A DNA stretch of 64,000 bases, taken from Heliocidaris erythrogramma. Lineage: Eukaryota > Echinodermata > Echinoidea > Camarodonta > Echinometridae. Numbering within the stretch: position 1 is the first letter of the stretch; the number at the start of each line of letters is the position of its first letter. The stretch is from assembly GCA_025617745.1 (NCBI GenBank), contig CM046866.1:20723216-20787215 (forward strand). The letters are read 5' to 3'. Shown piece by piece: positions 55,542 to 64,000 of the stretch. Under the pieces are notes generated by a model. The model saw only the letters and a program-made list of their open reading frames with translations. It was not told where the DNA came from and ran no database searches. A program made the translations under genes and the position numbers.

Positions 55542-55971
55542 GTGAAAGGAAATGAGAGAATAATGGTTGCGTAACTTAAATCAAAGTACCCCAGAGCTGT
55601 CCTCTTTTTTTGAAATTTTTGCCAAAGTTGAAAAAATGTCGCTGCCGGGAATCGAACCCGGTACGTTGGCTAATAAAACGCTAATACCTTAACCACTACA
55701 CCACGGAGACGGGCCACTGGTTTCGGCGACACTAGATTCAATTGACCGACAGATTAACAAATCTTCAACCTTATCAATTAATTCCTTTGTTGGGGGCAGG
55801 TGGGTTTCGAACAAAGACAAGCCGCATGCCTCAGCTGGATCCAAGCGAATGCTTCGAGATACATGTACACTTTAGAATAAACAGGAAAAACATATACAAC
55901 AACTTTGGCAACTCTCATGGAAATAAATACAATGTGAAAGGAAATGAGAGAATAATGGTTGCGGAACTTAA
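55541..55971. repeat. ~40-bp direct repeat flanking a 390-bp segment
   Basis: ATGTGAAAGGAAATGAGAGA followed by ATAATGGTTGCG(T/G)AACTTAAA occurs at 55541-55582 and 55931-55972. The intervening segment holds the tRNA-like sequence at 55638-55710 and no gene. Confidence 0.85.
55638..55710 (-). tRNA. tRNA-like sequence or tRNA pseudogene, 73 nt
   Basis: On the - strand this exactly 73-nt stretch has an A-box TGGTGTAGTGGTTAAGG and a consensus B-box GGTTCGATTCC inside a perfect 5-bp T-stem (CCGGG/CCCGG). The acceptor ends GTCTCCG and CAGCGAC pair at five of seven positions. The D and anticodon arms do not fold well (9-nt loop, mismatches), so no anticodon is called. The first 20 nt resemble tRNA-Val. 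It could be a decayed tRNA gene or a SINE head. Confidence 0.5.
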
Positions 55972-56902
55972 AGTAGAACACTGATGATTTTAAATATTGG
56001 CTTAATACTTATTATTGCATAGATGGCATAAATTAAACAAGGTTATCCAAATTTAAAGCTTGGAAACATTTGAATTAATGATTATTATCAATTATAAAAC
56101 GGTAAAATACAGCCCCCGATATAGCAGCTGAAAAGCTCCTTGAACGCTGCTGAGATGTGTGACGACACAAGAGGGGCGAGTCCTGTCTAAGCAGACGATG
56201 TCCCATAACATTATACACATTTTTCAGTGCCTGTTTTGTCATCTCCTCTTCACTTATTTCTCTTACTTGACTAGCGTCAGTCTTAATGTTAGTCTGTTGC
56301 CTCACTCTTAACTTCGTGTATGGTATTATTTTGATGAAAAATGCAGCGTTAAAAAATAAAGGAATCAGTCACTTGTAAACAAAATAAGACGCCATTGTAT
56401 TTTCAGCTGCTTGCACCGCGGCATGTTCGGCGTTTCAAGAGGGAACGAATACCATCCAGCTATTATTCGCAGGGCTTTTCAATTTGAAAATGGGGTTTAT
56501 TTCATTGATCATTGACCCTTCTCCTGTGTATTTACAATCAAACGGTTTTAGTTATCAGAATCAGTTCACTTTCCCTTTTCGAATGGTGTGAAATAAGGTC
56601 ATGTTTAAATGTACCAAACTCTTTATAATTTGATAAATAATTGCATTGCAATTACGTTCATTCATTATAGGACGTCGTCTGCTTAAGCAGGATCGATCCC
56701 TCGTATGACGACATCAAAACATCGCTATATTTCTGGCGAATCCTCGGATATTCCACATGCTGAGAAGAGCTTTTATTTATGTTGTTTTTATAATCATCAT
56801 ATACGCAGTTGACATAAAACTTATACGATTGCCATCTGTAAGCTTCCCAATTTCTAGTGATACATTAATTGCCATATTTGTGATTTTCTTGAGTGTTCTA
56901 CT
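55972..56902 (-). mobile_element. 0.93-kb TTAA-target DNA element, copy B
   Basis: TTAA flanks both ends (55968-55971 and 56903-56906). The terminal repeat is AGTAGAACACT/AGTGTTCTACT. The sequence is the reverse complement of 22397-23336. Inside, GTCGTCTGCTTAAGCAGGA-like words recur near both thirds. The - strand frame 56075-56305 (ISEEEMTKQALKNVYNVMGH) is conserved in position but stop-broken in copy A. It might be a fossil of a protein, not identified. Confidence 0.88.
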
Positions 56903-56906
56903 TTAA

Positions 56907-57672
56907 ATCAACGTTCCCCATCATACATTCTCATTAAGCTTCGGGGGCACGTACCACCCCAGTAGAAGTTGAGAGGGAAAAACGTACAGAGAGAAAGAGA
57001 GAATAAAGGGTAAGGGCATGACGACGTGAAAGGAACTCATTCACCCCACAGCAACCCCTTACTCTTGTTTTCTGGCACATCATTCATCTAGTAAACCCAT
57101 ACCTTCTCCCTCCTACACAAACCAGTGCCTCCTCAAGAGCTTGAACCACGCAGGAGACTGTAATTAATATAGTAGTTAACGTTGTTGGATAATTTTGTTT
57201 ATCACAATCCTGATCTCCCACAAGGTACTGTTGTCATAATATACAATGCCAGAATTTTTCTGACCACTTGCAATCATTTACCATGTTTACTCCCCGCAAT
57301 GATTCGGTTTATTAATCCATGTATTCAATTATACGGTATATTTACGTAGTGATACTTGCATTTGATTTAATAACTATTTATATGTTCATAGAGGTTTTCA
57401 TAACACAAAGGGTAACATTTTGAAATGTGTTAATTTGCAGTAAAATGGCACCATCTTTCAAAACCGACGATTATTTAATAAATAATACAGTTAGTAAAGT
57501 GTGCATGGACCTGAAGAAAAACCTTAAGTTTGAGTTTTACTAAGATTCTGCAATTAATTGGTGCGGAAATATATGATGATGCAATACATTTTACATCTAC
57601 AGTCTTTCCACCCCAATAAGGTTTCTGATGCGATTCAGTATTTAAAACTTATCATCACGTACCATCTTCTCG
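56907..57672. other. AT-rich spacer
   Basis: No gene or repeat recognised. Confidence 0.35.
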
Positions 57673-57684
57673 AAGAAGAAGCTT

Positions 57685-57879
57685 GTGTGTGTGTGTGTAA
57701 TTGGGTTTTTACAGACGTGTATCAATCAGATATGATTATTTACGTCTGGGGACCGACCTTTAACGTCACCATCCGAAAGACGTGACTCAGTCTCGAACCT
57801 GGGTCCGCTGAATCAGTTTATCAGTTTATAACTTCCATTGTTAGCTGGATTACAGGCGCACGCCACAAAGCCCAGTTAA
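57685..57879 (-). mobile_element. SINE with Alu/7SL-like head, copy B, with target duplication
   Basis: This is the same SINE as 54273-54452 (- strand), with a CA repeat at its 3' end and GTGGCGTGCGCCTGTAATCC near its 5' end. AAGAAGAAGCTT is present at 57673-57684 and again at 58141-58152, beyond an inserted TTAA MITE. The duplication is the hallmark of LINE-mediated insertion and fixes the SINE's limits. Confidence 0.8.
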
Positions 57880-58138
57880 AGGGATACTCAACCCGCAGAT
57901 TGTGGACGTTTTAATGCCGCGAGAGGTCACCGTGATCGTTACCTGAGCATGCCGTTGCCCCTCGGGGCGCAAACCTCGGATAGACTGGTCGCCGTACAAA
58001 CATGTACGCTCCACCTGAGCTCGAGAAATGTAATCCCACTTAGTCCAACGGACGCGTTCGACGCACAAACTTTGTGTACGAGTGAATAGGGCTTACGCAA
58101 TCCTGACTTTCCCCACGGCCGCCCGGTGGCGTATCCCT
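57880..58138. mobile_element. 259-bp GC-rich TTAA MITE nested at the SINE 5' end
   Basis: TTAA lies at 57876-57879 and 58139-58142. The ends AGGGATAC ... GTATCCCT are inverted. The interior is clearly more GC-rich than its surroundings (for example GCCGTTGCCCCTCGGGGCGC). Frames inside it are not genes. Confidence 0.85.
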
Positions 58139-58152
58139 TTAAGAAGAAGCTT

Positions 58153-59737
58153 TGTTCAACCCTCCTCATTTATACAAAGACACGTGCCGGCGCGCCGGGT
58201 GGTGGATTAGGGTGGGGGCTCTCCGAGAAAAGTGTACATTGTGCCCCTCCCCCCCCCCCCCCCCGTTAGAAGTGCTAAACTTTTTTTTTTTGCTTGTCAG
58301 AAAATTTTCTGATTTAGGCCAATATTAAAATGCAAACTTCCTTTGCGAATTCGGGCCAATGTAAAATACATCAAAGTAAAATGTGCCTCTCCAAATTATC
58401 TTCTCTTGCCCCCTCACAAATTTTCGACTCAACTTTAGGAAATGTGCCCCCCCCCCCTTCTATTTATCAAATCCTGGGTCGGCCCATGCGTGCCACTGTA
58501 TCATCTTTAGACTTTGACCAGGTACACCCGGTTCTCACAGGTTTTTGTCATATCTTTTGTTCGTCCGAGCCTTAAAGGAACTATGGAATGCAAGTACATG
58601 TTGATCTTTGATGATGTGTATTGTTCTGTACATCACAAAATTTACAACCATTTGATCTGAATATGTGTCATATATTGCAATAATTTTATTTTACCTGCTA
58701 AGGCCCGCCCCTAAAAAATCCTTTGGAGTCTGATTATTCACATGACATCATCAGTCAATCAACAGTCACCTAAAACAAGCCAAACAAAAGACACTGGTAT
58801 GTAAAATATATCTATGTTTTGTACTTGCTCACAATAGCATCGTGAGTTTTCATACAACAGATTTTCTGTACCTTTCTTTTCCTGTGATGCTGAAGCATTT
58901 CTGACATAGCATCTGCTATACATTGTGATTGAGAGTTTATTAGTTGGTATTGAATTTTAGATATCATATCATATCTCCATGCATCCATATATTTAGAACA
59001 TGTAATAAAAACATCCATTTTATCTCTTACATTTTATTTCTTTTTATCATTTTGCAAGAATACGAAGAGCAGAATCATAACATCATAACAAACGGTAGAA
59101 ACCATCGGCCATGTCAGGGATTGCCTGAGGAACACCTAATAAAAACAAGTTCCTATATTAAGCTTTCCATTTTAGCTCATAAGTCCATAAGTAATTCAAT
59201 ATTAATCAAGGAAAAGAATAAAAACATTGAAATTATAAATGTAAAAGACAACTATTAATATCTATTGAATTAAATGCATGTAATATAAAGGAGAATTTGG
59301 TGCCGAAATCAATCTTGTCGATGCAGGTTTATTGTCCTGCTAGTAACATCTATTTCATTATTCTACCTGATGTAAGTTTTATCTTTATTATCATTACCCC
59401 CATTGTGATATTATGACTTGTCATTTCTTATCAGCGAATGAAAAGGTCAAGTGATTATGCTGATCAATACTTAGGTCAACTCACCCTCTTCTCAAGTGTT
59501 TTCGAACAATAGTATAACTATATTTTTATCATCGTATCATTTTGTAATTGCACCCAGGGGCTTCATACAATGCACACAACCAATTCTCGTTTTGAACAAC
59601 CCCAATTAATTTGAAGGATACAATGCAGCATAGCTTGCAGGCACAAAAGCCTGAACTGCAAGACAATGTAATAGGCATGATTATGCCCTGTCCTGTAGAC
59701 CTTGATACAGCCAGAGACGGCTCAAATCTTTATGGAA
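58153..59737. other. spacer with C runs
   Basis: C runs lie at about 58250-58264 and 58447-58457. The frame 58944-59258 has no domain. No gene is supported. Confidence 0.4.
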
Positions 59738-59953
59738 TAGACCACTTCTGTAATGTATACACATTTAGGCACAATTCTCTGAGCACTTAGTGACGAGCTA
59801 TTCCATGAACCTGCCTTTTATAAGTGAGCCTCAATGCTTGGAATCAGTTTGCGTACATTATTTGTAGCTATGTCCGGCAAGCTTTCAGGTTGTCAAGAAC
59901 AACCTTTGTTTGAAAGGTATGCATGAAATTTGCATATTACGGAAGCAGTCTTA
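59738..59953. mobile_element. ~216-bp MITE (TAGACCG ends), copy B
   Basis: Same family and orientation as 33817-34039. TAGACCACTTCTGTAATG at the left and the inverted ACGGAAGCAGTCTTA at the right are the decayed ends. The body differs by scattered substitutions and small gaps. Confidence 0.85.
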
Positions 59954-62192
59954 TTGTGTCAAAATAGGGTGTGTGCATGCATACTGTATAGAGAGATGGA
60001 TAAATAGGGGCGTATTATTCCTTCTCTGACGTGAATAACACTGAATGTAAAGTGCTATAGACCTTTTTTCGGGGGGGGGGGGGTGTAGGACAATCAATGT
60101 ATCATTATGACGATGATGGGTCACATACCGCCGCCCGTACAACAGTATCTTTAGCTTATCTTTAATCCATATAGCAGTAAGAAATTGAAACGGGAGAAAT
60201 ACGAGATCACTAAAACAAGGTGGAGATGATGATAACGATGATGGAACTTGATTTTTTTGCAATATTACGAGACTCCTGTTTTAAGAAATGTGTCTTTTTT
60301 CGTAAAAATATTTATTTACGAATATCGCTATTGTTTACTTCTTGCGTTGATATCTACAATTTGTGTTGTGTTTACGAAACGTGGTCCCACAATGGTTCTT
60401 TAACGGGGAGGCGAGTGTGGCGTAGGCCGGTCCAAATTCTGCGTGGATACTCCACGCGAATAATTTGTGGTTATCTAGCATATTACCCCTTCACCATGTT
60501 TACGATCATGATCATAAAGTCCTTTGAATACGAGGCATCATTTGTCTGACGTAGGGTTACGTCAGTGGTTGTTCCGTCCTTGTGAGTGAGGGTAACATCT
60601 TACGAATAATGACTGCAACATAAAGAGTGCCAGCATTGCATTCAATCACTGGTATAATTATGGGCAAATTTCCTTCACAAGTTTGATTAGCGCAGATAAT
60701 AACACAATCGAAATAACGCCTCGTGTGCAACGGGTCTAAATGTTTAACCACTACGATGGAAAGATTGTATATACTATTCCCCATGTTCTGCCATAGATAC
60801 TATTGACATTTTTTCTTCAGTCCTTGGCACATGAGGCGCCATTTTGATTGCATCCAGCCTTTGTACGATATCACTCTCACAAGGCGTGTCAACCACCGAG
60901 CCAATCACTGACGCAATTCTACGTAAACGAAATAAACACTAATCATTGGTGCTTGCGCAGATGTCTCTGTTAACTTTACGCGAGCAGAGCCATCTTTGCG
61001 CAATCATTAACCAATGACTTGTCCTGATTTTGATTTGTTATGACAATTAACATCGTTTTACTAACATAAAAGATAACACCGTTTTCAGAATACGGCCCCT
61101 GGTGTATAAACGTACGTCTGGCTATTTTTGTCTATTTCCCAGTCTTCCTTCTTCCTTTTCTATGCAAGGTCAAGATCAAGTCCCTCACAACCCTCTCTTT
61201 TATTTTCCCCGCTAACTGTTCGTTATTCATTCAGTTTAATTCAGCTTATTTAAAACATACAATAAAATCACAGATCGTACTAATAAGAATAAATTTGTTG
61301 CAAAAGTTATAATCCTACCCCAAATGTCATCTTAAAATATTGCAACTTTATTTATAGTTATGTATGTGTCTCATTACAACCTCCATAACTGCTGTTCAGT
61401 AGTCCCCAATATTACAACTATTAAAACAATGCGAACGGTCTTAATGACGTTTGGGAACACATTCAATTGTGATAGAATATCACTTTTAGAGATTACACAC
61501 TATACCTCATCAATCTGAACACCAACAAAAAAACTCCATTAATTTGTTCTAACGTAAGCTGTTTCCATGACCAAAGTGCAAGATATTGATATTGACAAAA
61601 AAAATGTTTTATATCAATGTTTTCATTTTGTAAGAGCCACTTACAGTATAGACGTAGTTGTGTGCAAAAGAGGCACAACTTTCTCTTTTTTGGACTTTAG
61701 CCAAAAGCGTCAAACACAGTACAGTCAAGATGGAGCATACTGATGAAGACCCATCTCCACTAACGTATGTGGCAATGTGCCCCCTACAGATTTTCAACTA
61801 TGAAAAATAATGACTAACTCTTTCATTCATTATAAGGCATTTATTTCAAAGGAACATGTAACCAAATTGCTTTTAAATCCTTATGAATTAAGGAGAGTTT
61901 TTCAAAAAATTGTTAAATCATGTAAATAGACGTTTGAGCCAATCGTAAAAAAGGTCAGCAGAGCTAATATTGGGGCAGGTATGAATCCAAATAGAGTGAA
62001 TGACTCTCATTAGGCACTGAAATAAAATCTGAAATATCTTTAAACATACAAATCAATAGTTTATGGAAAATTATAAAGAATGAACACTTTCAATCAATAC
62101 GTAATAAGGCCAACAATTTTGCTCGCTCGCAAATATCTATGGCACATTGTGTTGTTGCTATAATGGTCGGAATGGTCGGAATGGTCGGAATG
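59954..62192. other. AT-rich region without recognised genes
   Basis: A G run lies at about 60069-60080. 60560-61080 shares words with 39780-40390 (GAGGCGCCATTTTGATTGCA), so it is probably a dispersed repeat. A GGTCGGAAT 9-mer is tandemly repeated about four times at about 62164-62200. No coding region is supported. Confidence 0.4.
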
Positions 62193-62364
62193 GTCGGAAT
62201 GGTGGTGGGGGTACGACGTCTGATGTTCCATTCACCCACATAATTTTCTTTTGAATTAATTAATTTTGTATTGAATGTAGATTCAATACAAAATTAATTA
62301 ATTCAAAAGAAAATTATGTGGGTGAATGGAACATCAGACGTCGTACCCCCACCACCATTCCGAC
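62193..62364. repeat. perfect palindrome, 84-bp arms, 4-bp centre
   Basis: GTCGGAATGGTGGTGGGGGT starts the left arm (62193-62276). The right arm (62281-62364) is its exact reverse complement around GTAG. The left arm begins within a run of GGTCGGAAT units. Confidence 0.97.
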
Positions 62365-64000
62365 GCAAGTTATGCCCTGAAAAGGGATTTTCTTCTGAAT
62401 CACCATTGGTTCGGATGTTTTTCCCCCACCCCTGTCGCCAAGGTCCCGCCACTTCCCATCTCCCTCACACATACTCACATTACGTTCATTGGCCAACGAA
62501 AAAAGAAGAAAAGAATGAAAGAGAATGAAAAAGGAAATAAAAAAAAAGAAAATATAGTAGTATAAGACCTAAGAAGAAATACGAGACCCCAAAAATTACA
62601 AAATCAAGGGAAAAAACATTGGAGTAAGAATTATGACGCAGAGCTGTTATGACACCGTGATTAGTTTTTCGCAAATTTCAAATAATCGAAATCTTTGTTT
62701 TTATTGCATCGTATACCCAGGAAAAACTTACTATCCGCCAGAGACTTACTATCCGCCACAGACTAATAGGTGTTATAGAAATTTAGCAGAAACAGTAAAT
62801 ATTCCCAAAATGTGCTTATTTAGTAGTGTTCGGTTTTCACGGTATTTTGCTGGCGGTCATGCGTTATAACAAACATAATGGCATCTGTTGGTACTTATTT
62901 ATCGCTACACTTCGTCATCATTCATTAATTCAGACTTGATTTTTTTCCATTTTTTTAATAATGACCAGGGTAAGTTATTTCCGAACCTTCATTTTGGTGA
63001 GACCCGGCCAAAAGTCATTAATATGGACTTTGACAGTTCTGGTTCTTACTGTGTGTTATCTGGAGAAAGGGTTGTCAGGTGATCTTGTAGACTCACTAGC
63101 TGTTCTGTTCGAAATTAAGTAACTAATAATTTGCACAAGTCTCAAACCAAACCTCATAGGTCAATATCAAAGGAACAAAGTCTAGTGAGAAAAAAAAAGC
63201 AACTACTTCAACCATTCAATATCCATTCACACACAAATTACATACATTACAGTGCCTATCAAAGGAAAGTATACCCAACTTTATCTGATTAAAAGCTTGA
63301 AACTTATAGTAAAAATCTTATAGTAAAAATGAACTTATATTCTGTCTAATGGTACCTTATCCATAACTGTACTCCACTGATGGCTATTAAGCAGGAGGCT
63401 TTCCAAAAAGTATTGTCAAAGCCCTCTTGTACTAAGTTTAGACTGAAGCATAGAATGTGGATCAAAACCAATTACGCATTTTTCATTTCAATTTGAAAAC
63501 AATTGCTGAGCTATTTCAATTTGATTTTGTGCATTTAAATAGAAAAGATGTTAATGTCAACTCAAACTTAAAAAAAAGGCTTATTACATGTACAAGCAAA
63601 ATTTATGATATATTCTTTCCCACGATGACGCAATCTGGGTTTCTTCCCTCATCCCTTGTTTAAGGTAAGCCTTTTTTTTTGAGTCATTCAAAATTGACGA
63701 AGTTTATTTGGTAAAATAACTTGTCAACTGTCAATTACTTTGGTAATTCTCAACACATTAAGTTTATCCTTTCTTGTATTTATTCTTGTCTTTAAGGTCA
63801 ATAAACCTGTGAGTTCATGTGCTAGTCGAGAAAAACACATTATGCACCATATGCATATGAAATGGTGCAATGGACAAATGAACTGAGAGTTTTTAGTTAT
63901 CATGAATCCAGAAGATAGAAGGCTGTTGAAATCAATTGAGATTATCATATACGCAAATATTCACGTTCACCATATAAATGATTTACGTCACTTATCATCT
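62365..64000. other. AT-rich end of window
   Basis: 62510-62570 is purine-rich. A 17-bp direct repeat (GACTTACTATCCGCCA) lies at about 62735-62760. Only a weak exon candidate (62969-63078) was noted; otherwise nothing was recognised. Confidence 0.4.
62969..63078 (+). CDS. possible internal exon of an unidentified gene
   Basis: A T-rich tract and AG acceptor (TTTTTTAATAATGACCAG) precede a phase-0 open segment reading GKLFPNLHFGETRPKVINMD then FDSSGSYCVLSGERVVR. A GT (GTGATC) follows. The VINMDFDSSGSYCVLSG stretch has the feel of a WD40 blade (hydrophobic-x-F-x-G-x-hydrophobic-hydrophobic-SG). I cannot name the family, and the donor is weak. It could be chance or a processed fragment. Confidence 0.2.

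Noticed and set aside
57850..58169. Two overlapping frames in a GC-rich segment
   Set aside because: The GC-rich segment is a MITE with TTAA flanks; the frames span its borders.
59068..59258. Possible last exon after a T-rich tract and AG
   Set aside because: The 60-odd residues (EYEEQNHNIITNGRN...) match no family I recognise, composition is AT-driven and no upstream exon is in sight.

Overview
The window is eukaryotic, AT-rich and dominated by transposable elements. It most likely comes from a marine deuterostome, and a sea urchin is my best guess. The evidence is interrupted coding sequence with GT-AG introns and repeat families of marine-invertebrate type: CR1/L2-like non-LTR elements, TTAA-target miniature transposons, tRNA-derived SINEs, and a hairpin plus GTCC-rich module followed by a tandem array. 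The TTAA element at 32130-32681, with ends AGGCCAAGTCCACCC, resembles a repeat I associate from memory with sea urchin genomes. That link was not checked.

Only one host gene is recognised with confidence. It is the C-terminal half of an SLC7-family amino-acid transporter light chain (b(0,+)AT/xCT-like) on the + strand. Seven exons lie at 10148-10192, 14268-14391, 30467-30579, 31162-31258, 39131-39283, 39566-39734 and 43973-44076. The splice phases agree across every junction and give about 267 residues, from the end of TM6 to the stop codon. The N-terminal half must lie before this window. Most of 10-44 kb is therefore intron, and those introns hold most of the mobile DNA.

Layout: 1-2.1 kb is a 633-bp tandem array of L1-type ORF1 pieces (- strand). 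2.9-6.2 kb is a broken CR1-like element. 6.3-9.3 kb has a small MITE, a THAP-domain remnant, a 26-bp minisatellite and low-complexity tracts. 9.4-10.0 kb is a LINE 3' tail. 10.3-12.2 kb is a ~150-bp repeat array with a 450-bp higher-order period. 12.6-17.6 kb holds a LINE remnant and a nested pair of DNA transposons. 18-24 kb holds a SINE, duplications, a minisatellite, and TTAA and foldback elements. 24-27 kb holds a RecQ-like helicase fragment and a MITE with tRNA-like arms that was invaded by a THAP-encoding transposon. 29.6-30.2 kb is an inverted copy of the 20.9-kb minisatellite. 31.5-35.1 kb holds nested TTAA MITEs, a foldback element and LINE tails. 36.2-38.1 kb is another CR1-like remnant.

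Beyond the transporter, 45.2-51.4 kb is one CR1-like element cut by three separate TA-target DNA transposons whose empty sites can be read. 53-58 kb holds a degenerate repeat array, two copies of a SINE with an Alu/7SL-like head, a hairpin, a tRNA-like sequence and a second 0.93-kb TTAA element. 58-64 kb is poor in recognisable features apart from a small MITE and a perfect 84-bp-arm palindrome. Almost every coding trace outside the transporter belongs to transposons and is broken. The main interest lies in the readable order of insertions and in several unusual non-coding designs.
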